NCBI GenBank assembly: GCA_021018815.1
Contig: JAITYX010000128.1
Location: 62,001-126,000, forward strand
Direction of reading: 5' to 3'
Length of the DNA: 64,000 nucleotides
Source of the DNA: Talinum fruticosum
Taxonomy: Eukaryota > Streptophyta > Magnoliopsida > Caryophyllales > Talinaceae
The translations under genes were made by a program, and so were the position numbers. The notes beneath the pieces are model-generated. The model was not told the origin of the DNA. It saw nothing but the letters and a program-made list of their open reading frames with translations, and made no database searches. Below are positions 23,085 to 34,965 of the stretch, in pieces (position 1 is the stretch's first letter; each line of letters opens with the position of its first letter).

Positions 23085-23705
23085 GATGTGTTTGGTTGTA
23101 GGGAAAATTTTTTTAAGAAAAAAATTTTCATAGGAAAATGAATTTTCAAGGAAAACCATTTTCCACCTATATTTTCCTTTGTTTGGTAAAAGATAAATAA
23201 TTTTCTAAAATATCTACTTAAATGCAAAAATTAACTATAAAAACCCCATAAATATGAAAAGAAAAAGTAAATAACTAATTCAACTTCAAAACCCAAATAT
23301 ATATATTGAGCACCTAAATTTGATAAGTTTGTACATCTCCTTATGATCAAACTTTTCCATATATAAAATAATAAAAATAAAAAAATAAATAAATATTGTA
23401 AAAAAATTTTCATCTATGGACTTTATAGCAAAAAAGGAAAAAAGATAAAGACAAAACTTAAAAAGAAAGAGAAGCTTAAAATTTGAACTTCCATTGATAA
23501 AACTTCATTTTCCTTTGATTGAGGCAAAGGAAAATTAACTTCCTTCCTTATAAAAGGAAATTTATTTTCCCTTGATTAAGGGAAATTATTTTCCCAGAAA
23601 ATATTTATCCACCACTTATACTACCAAACATCGCAAAATAGAATAATAGTTTTCCGAGAAAATATTTTTCATTCAAATAAACACACCTTTATTATCATAA
23701 AATAT
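23085..23705. mobile_element. MITE-like element with GTGTTTGGTT-type ends
   Basis: The left end GGATGTGTTTGGTTGTAGGG and the right end, reversed, AAGGTGTGTTTATTTGAATG form imperfect inverted repeats, and inner GGAAAAT/ATTTTCC runs pair across the element (for example 23,140-23,180 with 23,540-23,600). Such ends are common in hAT-like MITEs of plants. No coding region; exact borders and target duplication are uncertain. Confidence 0.5.
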
Positions 23706-24499
23706 AGTGACTTTTATTGAAAATATAGTGAAAGTAGAAATTGCAATAAAGCTGCAGTTGTAGCAGCAAAGCTGGCTTTGAACCTTGAACATGCCTGACA
23801 CAAAAATTTGGTTGGGTGAAGGACCTCCTTGTGTCCTGCCTCTGATAATGGCAGAAAAATCAGCTTGCTTCGGTTGATTTACTTAATGAAAATCCCTCCC
23901 AATTTTTTTTAGAAAGATTTTCTTAATTTTTATATATTTTTAAAATCAGAAAGTTTCATTAGACCTATTCTCGGTTCACATTATTGCCCCATTTTTTTTT
24001 TTCGAGAAAAAAAGGTTTTCTTGACCTCAAAGAAGACTTCTGGTTATTACAAATTATATCATGAACTCATGTCTATAAATTCAAACTATTATATACGGTA
24101 TTTTGTTTTTATTTTTTATAACTCACCCCTATTTATATGGTTCCACTTTTTTAAAAAAAAGATTAGATTCCGAAATATTAGAGTATCCTAAAATTTTATA
24201 TTAAATTGTTATTTTACTTTAAAAAATGTCATTGTCGCTTTTGGATTAATCTTCGTTGTATCTTCTGATATAATAGACTATAGTTAATCATATTCCACAA
24301 ATAAAAAATATTAATTATGTGCAATGCAGTACTTGGCTTATACAAGCTATACCTTTTTCACTTCTAGGTTTAGGCATTTTCAGGTTTATTTTCATTTCTA
24401 AACTTTTCTTTGTTCTATCAAAGGAAATACATTTTTACGTAAACAATTGAAAATTGAATATTTATAAAGCTTTTATGATGTCTTGATGTAAATGCAGAG
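23706..24499. other. Spacer, nothing recognised
   Basis: AT-rich sequence with T and A runs, no open frame of note and no repeat structure I can identify. Confidence 0.35.
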
Positions 24500-25470
24500 G
24501 AAATTTTCGCATTGATTCTTGACAAAGCTGGTGAAATATGGCTTCTGCAATTGGTTCCATTTAACCTCTCCCGTATTAAGAAGGCTTCACTTGCCTGTAC
24601 CAAAGTTTCAGAAAGAGGTCACATCTCTTTATATCATGTTCAATTTGAAGATTACAAACGTGGTCAAAAGCTTTTGGATATGTGTTTGTGGGACTTTAAA
24701 ATGTATTCAAGACTCCAATGGTGAAACACCTTTACCCAAAGTAATTGAAAAATGGAACAAAGATTCGACTACATTTCATGGATTATCAAGGAACAAAGGT
24801 ACTGATAGCTGCACTTTTGGCAACAATAACATTTGCAAAAGGATTCACAGTCCCTGCAGGATTTGACATTGAAATTGGACAAGTGATTTTCAACTGAGGG
24901 GGCAATGTTCATGGTATTCTTGATAACAGACACATATGCAATGTGTTGTTCAATATCTGATTGTTCTCCTTTTGTCAAGCACTACATTGACAGTCCCAGG
25001 AGGATTTAACAGTGACCGTGAAGAATCAATTCTTGCTAAAGAGGCAGCTTTCGTAGTATATTCTTAATAGTAGAAAATGTGTTGTTCCATGTTACTCATT
25101 ATCCTTTTTCCAACCATTATATCCACAACTGGCTTCATAGTGTGTGTGATTTAATAGGCATCGAAAACAATTCTTATTAAGAAGGCCCTATATCAGAATA
25201 AGTTTCCAGAGGATTTGATTGTGAAATGGAGAAGCAATCCTATTTAAGAAGATGGAGGTAACTCTTATTAAGAAGGCAACAATTCTTGCTAAAGTTAAAT
25301 GGAACAGCGCCTCTATATGCAATTTAATAACGAATCAAATGCAACTATTATTAAGAAGGCAATGTTCAGCGTATGGAAGAATAATCTTCTAGAGGTTTGA
25401 TTGTAAAATTGAAGGAGTCCTGATTAAGAAGGCAATCTTCATCATATTTTATGTAGTTTTTCTTCTTCTT
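24500..25470 (+). pseudogene. ACD6-type PGG-domain gene relic with repeated domain ends
   Basis: At 24,790-24,894 the frame GTKVLIAALLATITFAKGF runs into TVPAGFDIEIG, the hallmark of the PGG domain: a membrane helix followed by the PGG motif, here PAG, found at the C-terminus of ankyrin-repeat membrane proteins such as ACD6. An in-frame stop follows at 24,895. Further decayed PGG-like pieces occur downstream at 24,990-25,050 (TVPGGFNSDREESILAKEA), about 25,200-25,250 (SRGFDCEMEKQSYLRR) and 25,385-25,430 (SRGFDCKIEGVLIKKA), each ending near a TTAAGAAGGC-type motif. Upstream exon-like frames at 24,510-24,780 may be the preceding linker, but no ankyrin repeat is recognisable. ACD6 relatives act in defence and cell-death signalling at the plasma membrane. 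Stops and missing repeats show it is not functional. Confidence 0.65.
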
Positions 25471-25694
25471 TTTCACTACCATTATATTTAAAGCTGAATA
25501 TAATCTAATATTATAATTGAAATATTTTTTTTAAATCGTTACTTGCACCACATTGAATCACGCCAAAATACCCCATCTCAAATTGCTTCCCTCTTTTTTC
25601 ATTCTTTTGAAATTCAAACTAAATTACTTTTATTTTATCAAAAACATCTGAAATATAATTTATGAAAATATGAGAAAGAGAGAGATTGAGTGAA

Positions 25695-25697
<3 letters not shown>

Positions 25698-25767
<70 letters not shown>
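25698..25767. repeat. (TA)n microsatellite
   Basis: About 35 uninterrupted TA units. It directly precedes AGGGTTCAAGTAAGCATCCC, a junction often seen where mobile elements border AT microsatellites. Confidence 0.95.
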
Positions 25768-25772
<5 letters not shown>

Positions 25773-26990
25773 TCAAGTAAGCATCCCTTTTAAGTAAGCA
25801 CCAACAATAGTTAAGCACTTTGAATCCTTACTATTCAATCTTGATCTAACGACATCAATTAAAAGACGTTTTTATAATTTAAAAAAAAAAGAAAAATCTT
25901 CATTTGAACCTCTCGACATTTTCCAAATCTTCATTCCATCCATTGATTCCCCTGTCTCCCTCTCGTCGGTACAGTCCAACGATCGCCGCTCGCTGCCGCT
26001 TGTCGAAAATCGCCCGCTTGTCTCCCACAGCCGCCCAAAGCATGCGCTCACATGTTTGTTGCCGCCCATACCTCCCTCTCTCTCTTGCTCTCTTGTCGCC
26101 GGCGGCAGCGTGCCAACACTTGTCCTGTTTCTAGCCTACTCAGCCACCCTCTCGCCGACCGGTGATGGGACAGAGACAGATAGCCATCTTGCCGATCCTC
26201 AATTTTTAGGCGAAATGAGGATTTTCAAAAAATTACAAATTGCGAATTCAGGTTCTAATTAGGTAATTTCTTTCTTCTCATCTTCAATTTTTTAAGGAAT
26301 TAAATAAGATTCGTTGTTCAAATTGTGCAAATGTTGATTTGAATTTGGCTCGCTTGGTCTAAATGTTACTTCGTTCTAAATTTTGGTGTAATTTGGGATT
26401 GGATCAAAATTAAATACTTCTCTTCTTCATTTAATTGTGAAGAACTTTAAACTAGCTGCCAAGATTGAAGTTTAGGTCAATTTTGAGATGTTGAAACAAT
26501 TTGTTGTCCAATTCCGCATTTGAGAAAATATCCGAAGTGAACTAGTGTATGCGTGTGCGTGCCATATAGTTGGCACTAGAAAAGAGGAAATCTAAATATA
26601 ATTCATTTATGATTGTTGTTGCTTATATTTATATCATTTATAATTCTGGTTGAAGTAGTTTGGCTTTTTAGTTGATGTGGTGATGAGTTTGTTAAGTTTG
26701 TGCTTCCGAAGCTCTTTTTCCTTTGAGATGCTTTTCTTAGTATTTTGGCACTATTATCACAGTCATGGACACTAGATGTGCCATTTAGAACCGTAACATG
26801 CAAAAGTTTGCCGACATTGGTGATTTTTGGAGTCTTTCAAAAAAGCGAAAAGCTCCCCTAGACCAAACATCCAATTTTCTATCTATTTCTCTCCCTCTAT
26901 GTATTTCAAGCAAAATACCAAAAAGAGGGAGGAAAGATCAAGTAATTACGAGTAGATTTTGGACATCCGAGGTAAAAAAATTAAGATTAA
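25768..26990. other. Spacer with a GC-richer patch
   Basis: 25,900-26,200 is less AT-rich and has overlapping Ser/Pro/Arg-rich frames on plus, perhaps an old gene leader, with no domain recognised. The rest is AT-rich with no supported feature. Confidence 0.3.
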
Positions 26991-28586
26991 GATTAAGAGG
27001 GAGGGGCGAGGTTGTCTTGATGTTGAGGAGCAAGTAGTGTGCCTTCGCCTATACGCTTGTGTTGAAGTGGTTGAGCAAGGAGGTTGCAAGATTGGTACAT
27101 CGGGAAGTTGAGATGTCCTGGTTCAATGAACCAAAGGCATATTGTCCTCGGCTTCTTCCTCTTCCTCAATGACAATTGCTGGCTATGTTTATGAGGCAGG
27201 GGTTTTGGATTGACCAAGCATCGCCAGCCTCTTTTGAGGCACTCGAGCGTGATCGGAGGAGATCAACTCGAGTTCTTTGTTGCCTTGGTCCTCGGGCCGA
27301 GTAGCTTCTTCCCCTTTGTTTTCTTCTTCTTCTTCTTCCTCTTTAGCTTCTCCTTCTTCTTCCTCTACTTTAGCTTCTTCCTCGCCTTCACTGATTGTGA
27401 CTTAGTAGGGCTGGATGACTCCTCGAAGTGTCGGTGGTTACCGAGTCCTCATCTATCTTAAACCTCGCTCTCTTGGAGATGTCCGATCCGATCTCGTTGT
27501 TCCTTGATGATCTCCTTGAGCTCGTAAATAAGTTCTTGGTTCTCTTGGAGTTGAATCCGAGCTTTTTTTGCATCGGAACCAAGGTTGGAATGAAAGTTTT
27601 GAAGATTTTCGAGTTGATTGAAAATCTTCGACTAGAGAAGCAAATTTGTTGGCTATCTCGAGCAAGTACCTCAACGAAGGAATGGATTAAGAAGCGTAAG
27701 GTCCAGCGGTCGAAGTGGGACCTCCGGAGTTGTCCGAGTCCGAGGAGGAGGAGGTAACTCGGACACATGAATCTAAACACCAGGTTTAACTTCCTCGTAT
27801 CCTAGACCTTAAAGCTCATTCCTTCCCGGACAAAGAGCGGGTTCTAAGCAATCTTTGGGGTCGAAAGAAGACGGACTCGAAACTATTTAAAAACAACGAT
27901 CGAAGTGCCCCGAAAGGAAAAGGAGTAGACTTCTAAGAGCTAGCGAGCACAGCTTCCCATTTGCTCTAGAATAAAGGAAAAAGGTCTACTTCGTAGCCCT
28001 CAAGAATATCGTAGAGAACCTTGAGAACTTTTGAGTTGGGGTTCTCTTTACAAGAATGATGAAAAAGAAAGTTCTCATCGGAATAAAGCAAAGAAGTCCC
28101 GCTTCGACTTCATCCGAGTCACAAAGAAATTCTTCTTGGACTCGGGAACCTCTTTAGCAAACTTATCAAATCAATCGTCAGCGATTTCATTGAAAGGAAC
28201 AGATTGGAGTTTAGAAAACGAGTCTTTACATCAAAAAGTTTGTAAAGTAAGACAAGGTTGACTCGAATAGTCTTACCCTAAACAAGAGAAGTAATGACGC
28301 CTTCGTTGGCAATCATATGAGAATAGAACTCGGACACTAGGTCCGGATAGATGTATTCACAAAAACAGAGATAGTTGTACACACTAGTTTTTGTGATGTG
28401 TTTGAACCAAGAAAAGGAGGTGGTAAAGAAGAATTTGTCGTCTAAAATGAAATGTTGGGTAACAAAATGTTTTAGAGAATTTGAGGCAACTTCTTTACCT
28501 TTGCTTGATGCGGCCTCGGTCTTAGATTTGGTTCCGGCCTTCTTGGTGGCCGACCCTCCTTCTTGAGCAGCTCCTTTCTTAGCCAT
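26991..28586 (-). pseudogene. Plant transposon protein (YPELVREFY-type) downstream of Copia pol
   Basis: Starts at an ATG (28,586) preceded by a CT-rich leader on minus. The N-terminus MAKKGAAQEGGSATKKAG is Lys/Ala-rich. It is followed by YPDLVSEFYSHMIANEG then ITSLV, which matches the conserved core (YP-x-LV-x-FYANL...G-x-V-S-x-VKG) of the putative plant transposon protein family found with retrotransposons. A stop follows at about 28,278, but homologous text continues on minus. The same strand ends near 27,300-27,400 in a Glu/Lys-rich tract coded by TTC/TCC repeats on plus. It sits immediately after the Copia pol remnant on the same strand, the position of the extra, envelope-like ORF of Sireviruses, but I see no signal peptide or fusion feature. 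Function unknown. Confidence 0.55.
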
Positions 28587-29039
28587 GTTGGCAAAGAGAT
28601 TAGAAAGAGTGATTGAGATAGTAGAGAGAGAAGAGAATAAAGAGACTTGAGATTCGGATAGAGAACATGAGTGAGCGAGAGAGAATTTGAGAGCGAAAAG
28701 AGCCGAGTGCGAGTAATAAGTTGGTAAAGTAAAGAGGAAAAAGTGAAGCGGTGTTATTTGTAGCAGAAAAGGCTTCTAATTGTCTTTCGACCCAAATACC
28801 AAGCAAGGATTCTCGGGCCGTTGTGTCGCTCTACGTCGTAACGGTTAGTTTTCCAACGACTTTCTTCCAACAGTTAGTTTCGCTGACTGTTCGCGTGACA
28901 CGAGAGAGAGAAGAAGAAGAAACAGTTTTCAAAAACATTTATGAGATTCTCCATTTATCTAGAGATGACCTCAGAATTTTGATGTCCATTTTTCTCATAA
29001 TCCGAGTCCGACTCGATAAAAATGTCTAAGTGATTTGCG

Positions 29040-29845
29040 AGACAAAGAAAGAAATTGAGTTCTCCCATTATACTCATTTGGAACTCCTGTCTCATCAACT
29101 CGGAAAACTCTTAGCATAGTGTTTCATTAGTAACTCCAAAAATGATATCATCAACATAAATCCGAATGATAAGAAAATCATTCCCCTTGGTTTTTATGAA
29201 AAAGTTTTGTCAATCCGACCTCTTTTGAAATCATTTTCAACCAAGAAATTGCTTAGTCTTTCATACCAAGCTCCGGGAGCTTGTTTAAGACCATATAAAG
29301 CCTTTTGCAACTTGAAAACATGAATTGGAAATTCTATGTTTTTAAATCCAGGGTTGCTCAACATAAACTTCTTCTTGAATATAACCATTGGGAAAAGCAC
29401 ATTTAACATCCAGTTGATAAAGTTTGATGTTCATGCTAGATGCAAATGCTAAGAGAATTCGATTGCCTCAATCATAGCAACAGTGCTAAGGTTTCCCACA
29501 ATAAATTCCTTCATCTTGGTTATATCCCCGAGCAACCAGTTTAACCTTATTTCTAACTACCAACCCTTCCTCATATAGTTTGTTCTTGAAAACCCATTTG
29601 GTTCCTATTACTAGGTGGTCAAAAGGTCATTTGGTCAAAGTCCGGACTTGGTTTCTTTCAAATTGATTAAGCTCTTCTAGCATGGCCTCTATCCATTCAG
29701 GTTTATTTATGGCCTCTAGTGCATCTTTAGGTTCTTTTAATGATATGAATGCAGAAAGTGCACATAGATTATAAAAAAGAAAACGAGTTCTTACCCCACT
29801 TGTTGATACAAGAAAGTATGTTCTCGGATGGGTGACTAGATGCAT
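29040..29845 (-). pseudogene. Copia reverse transcriptase, disrupted
   Basis: 29,690-29,760 carries EPKDALEAINKPEWIEAM then EELNQFERN, the entry motif of Copia RT (eAL-x3-W-x2-AM-x-EELnqFern). 29,230-29,300 carries FKLQKALYGLKQAPGAWYER. At 29,140-29,170 the catalytic motif IYVDDIIFG is intact. Stops interrupt the frame between these blocks, and the reading frame ends in foreign sequence after LNFFL at about 29,060. RT copies the element's RNA into DNA; this copy cannot. Confidence 0.88.
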
Positions 29846-30196
29846 ATTTGAAAGCTCTACCTGTCCTCTAATTCACCAAGTTTGTTGGTTGAATAAGTTG
29901 ATCTTTAGTTGGTTGTTCTTGCTGAGCCTCTGCATTGGCTTGTTCTTTAGCACTCTGAGATGGCTCTTGATTTTGATCATTCCGAGTCACGGCATTCTGA
30001 GTTGGCTCGTTATGAGTTTCCTCATTTTGAGGTGCCTCGGTTCTTCCGTTTTGAATCTTTTTGAGCTCAACTTCAGCAGGGTCATCTTCATCTCAATTAA
30101 GCTTGAGATTTGAGAATGTAGATTCACTTATCCTGCCAAGATCAATCTGATCAAAGACAACATGGATACTTTCTTCCACTTTGTTAGTCTTTTTGT

Positions 30197-30820
30197 TCAA
30201 CACACGATAAGCTTTACTATGCGATGAATACCCCGAAATATACCTTCATCCGACCTAGCATCAAACTTAGTCGGATGTTCCTTACCATTGTTATGCACGA
30301 AGCATTTACATCCAAATGGTCTGAAGTAGGAGATGTTAGGCTTCTTTCCTTTGTATAGCTCATAGGGTGTCTTCTTCAAGATGGGTCCGATGAGGCATCT
30401 ATTAAGTGTGTAGTTTGTTGTGTTGATCGCCTCGGCAGAAATGGTAGGGTAGATCATTTTCAATCATCATGGTCCTTCCTATTTCTTAAAGAGTTTTGTT
30501 CTTCCTTTCCATTACTCCATTTTGTTGAGGAGTTCTTGGCCTGAGTGAACCTTACTTCTTAGCCTTTGTCACATAGCCGAGAAATGCTAAGGAGATTGTA
30601 TTTAAGTCCTTCGACAAGGTAGACTCGTGCTGATTGACTTGTTTTCTTGACCAATCTTGCCAATCTTAACTATCTTTCTTTTGTTATTATCTCCAAATAT
30701 GACTTTGCCCCCTTTCGGATCTTCTAAATGCGAGAAAAGTCTTGAATCTCTAGACATATGGCATGAACGACCACTATTTAAGTACCAATGACCCTTTCGT
30801 TTCGAGTCACCCGCAAGACA
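30197..30820 (-). pseudogene. Copia protease remnant joined to integrase C-terminal part
   Basis: At about 30,750-30,790 the protease active site reads WYLNSGRSCHMS, with Asn where the family has Asp (DSG). The text runs through KVIFGDNNKRKIVKIG to LLSISRLCD-like sequence at about 30,600 and then, within some 40 bases, to TPQQNGVMERKNK at about 30,520, the glutamate region at the end of the integrase core. The Zn-binding and first two Asp regions of integrase are thus deleted. 30,197-30,463 is the C-terminal segment (KTPYELYKGKKPNISYFRPF then GCKCFV). Confidence 0.85.
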
Positions 30821-31675
30821 AAAACAAACTAACCCTTCTCACTTCCTCTTACAAACCTAGTAACTCCCTTTACTGTGGTCCTTTTCTAAGGAAGAACACT
30901 TTTGGGAACCCAGATTTGAATGATTTTGGGTCCGGTCTAATTCCGAGTCTTCTTTCTAGAAAGCTGAATATGTGTCTCTTTTCTTTGAAAATCCTTTCTT
31001 TTGTAAATGGGTGGAGAAGGCTTTTTCCTGTAAGCTGGTATAGGCTCAGTCCTCTTTTCATTTGTATGAATGGGACCATGCTTAGCCTTCCAAAACTTTA
31101 CAACTCGGAATCGGTTTTGAAAAGACTAGAGTAGGAATTTGATTCCTCTTCAACATTGTAACCAAGTCCTTCTTTCCTGAATGAGACACATTGAGAGCCG
31201 AGTAAAAGATCAAGGTTTTTTGACCTTGAGTGAGTTTAAAACTAGCTCTTGAGACTCCTTGAGCTTTCTTTTAAGTTGCTCATTCTCCGCTCTGAGTGAC
31301 TCGGACTCGGTCTCATTGTCTTGAGCATCGGTCTCAAGTACTTTCGGATTTTATCTCAAGTTTTCTATCTCATTGTTCAAAACGTTCTTTCAGCATTAAG
31401 AGACTCAAGTTGTTCTTTAAAATTTGAAGAGACAAAATTGGACTTTTCTTCCAAAGTAAAAATATATCTCGGCTAAATCAACTTTGGAGAACTTAAGGAA
31501 GTATTCAATTACCTCCCGAGGACTTGTCTCCTCGGTGTCTAAGTTGTAATTGTCTAACTCGGATTCAACTTCGAGTTTGTTAGTGCCATAAGACACTTCG
31601 AATCATCATAATCATCTTCTTTTGATAAGTCATCATCACTCCAGGTAGCCATCACAGACCTTTTTCTTCTTTCTA

Positions 31676-32540
31676 TCATTCTTTCTCTTTGGACGAGTCC
31701 TTGACTATGTGCTCCTTGCTGCCACATTCAAAGGAACCAGGGTTCTTAGTTAAACATAACTTTGAAGGGGATGAGTATTTACCTTTTCTTTCCTTCTTAT
31801 CTTTCTTGTGGAACTCTTCTTTTGGCCTCTTTCGCCACTTCTTGTACTTCATCATCTTTTTTAAGCCTCGGGCAATGAGTGCCATGGGATCCTCTTATGA
31901 TTCCGAGGAGCTCGAGACTTTGACATCTCGCTTTTTGAGGCCTTCGAGTGCAATGTTCTTTTTAGTGCCGACCTCGACATCCTCTTCTTCTAGATAAATC
32001 TCATGAGTAAGCGGCTTCCCAATGAGCTCGTCCGGCTTTATTTGAGAAAGATTTTGAGCCTCTTCAATGGTTGTCACCTTGGGAACGAATCTTCTCTTTG
32101 GTAGGCTTCTCAAAATTTTTCGACCATTTCCTCATGTGAGATCTTTCTACCTAGAGATTTTAGATTATTAGTAATCTCTCGGGAATCGAGCATACATATG
32201 AGAGATGTTCTCTTCGGCTCCATCTTGAATAACTCATACTTGTGAAGATATTGACTTATCTTCACTTGCTTCACTTGACTTGTTCCTTCATAGGTGTTAA
32301 CAAGGGTGTCCCATACCTCTTTGGCGGTGTCATAGGCGAAACTTTGTTGTACTCGCTGAGATGATGGCACACATCGGTGTGTTCATAGCTTTGAAGTTCT
32401 TTCGAACTTCTCGGTCTCTTCGATGGTGTACTCAGATTTCTCTTTAGGTATAGATCTTACACCTTCCATCTTCATTGGAATGAAGTTCCCATTCTAGATG
32501 ATGTTCCGGACATCTTCATCGTTATCCATCCGGAAGCATT
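31676..32540 (-). pseudogene. Copia gag (UBN2 type), frame-shifted
   Basis: 32,110-32,370 encodes the UBN2 gag core (YDTAKEVWDTLVNTYEGTSQ, then HKYELFKMEP and NNLKSLGRKISHEEMVEKF). 31,895-32,113 continues with RSLPKRRFVPKVTTIEEA and the DELIGKPLTHEIYLEEE motif of Sirevirus-type gags. 31,676-31,885 ends in a broken zinc knuckle (FECGSKEHIVKDSSKE, lacking the first and last Cys). The N-terminus upstream to about 32,540 is present in another frame. Confidence 0.85.
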
Positions 32541-32625
32541 CTATCATCTTCTTCTAATGTGCAAAGTTTGACCCCTTGAACTTGAGTGGTCCGGTAGATG
32601 ATCTTCCTTCATCAAACTCTCTATT

Positions 32626-32637
32626 GCTCCGATACCA
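32626..32637 (-). promoter_or_regulatory. Copia primer-binding site (initiator Met tRNA)
   Basis: Minus strand reads TGGTATCGGAGC, one base from the canonical TGGTATCAGAGC. It lies between gag and the LTR remnant and confirms orientation. Confidence 0.85.
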
Positions 32638-32640
32638 ATC

Positions 32641-32775
32641 GAAGGTTTGCTCTTGGAGAGGCTAAGTCACCTTAAAGGAGGAGGTGAATAGGATGATGGA
32701 GGATTTTAAATAAAATCAAACTCTTTTGCACAAAGCCGAGTAGAAAACAGATTTTTAGTGCGGATAAGACTCGAA
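32641..32775 (-). repeat. Remnant of the Copia 5' LTR
   Basis: About 135 bp upstream (minus) of the primer-binding site, with the typical late-LTR text CATCCTATTCACCTCCTCC. It is cut on the right by the MULE coding region. Confidence 0.5.
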
Positions 32776-32782
32776 AGATAAA

Positions 32783-34965
32783 ATGGCTAGGATATTGGCT
32801 CAAGGAACCTTGTGGAAACGGAATAGGGATGGAAAGATTATTGTTATGGCTTGTCACATCTTTACATGCAAGAAGAATTTGCTTGCAGTCATGAGGGAGT
32901 ACTGCATACAAGAAGGCTTTCACATGAAAAAACTAAAGAATGAGCTAACTAGATACACTCGAGAGATGTGAGGATCCTAGATGTACTTGGAGGTTTTATT
33001 GTAGTGCTCTTGTAGACAGAAAAACCTGGATGGTGAAGGTGCACACTTGGAAAGCATGTATGTGATAGGCCTGAGAGAAAATTACATGTCCTAAACTACA
33101 TGTGCTAGAAGGCTAAGAAAATTATGAAATCTACAATTGAAGGGAAGCATGAAGAATGGTACAAGTATTTGGCACACTACATAGAGGAGTTTAAAGCCAA
33201 GAATCCGGGTTCTATTTGCATGATAACATGGGATGATCAAGGGCTTGCCAAGAATCTAGTTTTTGAGCATATGGTGATATGTGTTGGTCCTGCTATTGTT
33301 GCTTTCAAAGAACATTGCAGACTCTCATTGGCATAGATGCAATGCACCTTAAAGGAGTGTATAAGGGAGTGTTTCTTATTGCCATAGCTTTGGATGGAAA
33401 TAATGGACAGTTTCCATTAGCATATGCAAGTGGCTGAAATGGAAAATGAAGAAGAATGAAGTTTCTTTCTCAATTACTTGGTGAAGGTCCTTGATGTAGC
33501 AGAAGATCAACCCGGATACACCATTATATCGGAAAGACATAAGGTTAGTTTCTTACTTAGTTTCTTACATGCAACTTCTTCCTTTTCTTCTAAGTTTCTT
33601 ACTTAGTTTTTTCCCCTCTTTTTTTTTTTTTAGGGAATCATATCTCGCCTTGAGCAAAGTGATTCCCATTAACTCAAGGAGGATTTGCATCATACATTAT
33701 TTTAAGAACTTTGCTGCACATTTTCCAGGTAAGCCACAACCTCCATTTTTTTCTTCAATTTGTTCCAAGTGCTTCAATTTTTTTCCTTATGCATTTCTTG
33801 AATTTGTTCCACTTGTTTCAATTTTCCTTCATTTCCTTTTACCTAGGTGCTTGATTCCATGCCTTTTTTTATATTGCTGCAAATGCATATGCCCCATATG
33901 TTCATGTAAAGGCTATAGAAAAAATCAAGGAAGTTGATGCAGCAAGCATATCATTGGCTGAAAGGCATTGAGCCATTAGAGCTTTGGGCTAGGTTCAAGT
34001 TTGATGACAAGTTGAAATGTGAGGATAACACTAACAACTTTGTGGAGAGCTTCAATCATGATATACTTAAGTTTAGAGGGCTGCCTTGTTTGACTATGTT
34101 GGAGGAGATTAGGAAGTTAATAGGCAATAGGTTTGTGAGAAGGTTTGAGAAGTCACAAAATTGGCAATGTACACTTGTGCCTAATGTTGAGAAGAAGTCG
34201 AGATTGATTGAAGAGGATGTAAGGAATTGCTCAAGCATTGTTCATGCAGGTAATGGGAAGTTTGATGTCACTAAAGGTCACACCAACTTCACAAGTGAGG
34301 CTAAAAGACAAGTTCTATGATTGTAGAAAGTGGCAACATATTGGAATTCCATGCAAACACGCAGCTAGGTGTATTTTAAGGATGAAACATCCTCTACAAG
34401 ATTATGTAGAGGATTGTTTTAGTGTGGACACTTACAAGGAACTCTACAATAACATTGTTCATCCACTCTATGATCCTTGTATGTGGGAGAGCATGAACTT
34501 GCCTAGGTTCGACCCCGCTTGACACCAAGTCAAAGCTGGAAGGCCATCTCGAACATAAAAGAAGGGAGTTAAAACCCTATCCCGATTCACAGCAGATATC
34601 ACATCAACTCCTTGGGTCCGGCACAACCGGGTATCACTCATTCCATCATTTTTCATTTTTTCTCTTTTTATTCTTGAACTAAATTCTTTCCTCCCTCTTC
34701 ATAATAGATGCTCTAAATGCCACAAGTTAGGACATACTGCTCTAACTTATGGTAAGCCTAAAGATGCATTTTGTAAATTATTGAGGAAAAGAAAAACAAA
34801 TCCTAATAATAAGGACCCCAAGCCTCGTGGTAGGCCAAGGAAAGTCCAAGTGCACCTCTTCAACAAGCAGGTCCTTCTACTCAACTTACTTCTAGGAAGT
34901 CCAAATCTCGTCCCTCGGCTACCAAGACTCCCAAAGCTCACACCGGAAAAACATCAACTCCATCA
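32783..34965 (+). pseudogene. MULE transposase (mudrA-like), first copy, 5'-truncated
   Basis: Starts inside the MuDR DNA-binding domain (KRNRDGKIIV, KKLKNELTRYTRE, then DPRCTWRFYCSALVDRKTW). 33,124-33,330 gives the linker with IEGKHEEWYKYLAHYIEEFK and KNPGS. 33,310-33,420 holds the first catalytic Asp (GIDAMHLKG, then IALDGNNGQFPLAYA). 33,934-34,320 holds the post-DDE helical part (NNFVESFNHDILKFRGLP). 34,290-34,372 is a SWIM zinc finger (CRKWQHIGIPCKHAA) whose first Cys is lost. 34,709-34,740 is a CCHC knuckle (CSKCHKLGHTALTY) with the last Cys changed. Several frameshifts occur, and introns may lie at 33,545-33,640 and 34,530-34,700. The transposase would excise MULEs; this copy is inactive. 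The left end abuts Copia LTR text at about 32,775. Confidence 0.85.

Larger units (their letters stand above)
29035..32775 (-). mobile_element. Ty1/Copia element, Sirevirus-like, decayed and internally deleted
   Basis: Minus-strand order from right to left: LTR remnant (32,641-32,775), primer-binding site (32,626-32,637), gag (about 31,676-32,540), protease (about 30,720-30,810), integrase tail (30,197-30,540) and reverse transcriptase (29,040-29,845). The order protease-integrase-RT identifies Copia. RNase H and the 3' LTR are missing: recognisable pol ends near 29,035. Most of the integrase core is also missing. The 5' LTR is cut at about 32,775 where MULE sequence begins. Confidence 0.85.

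Noticed and set aside
27210..27461. Plus-strand Phe-rich frame resembling a membrane protein
   Set aside because: It is the complement of the Glu/Lys-rich minus-strand tract coded by TTC/TCC repeats.
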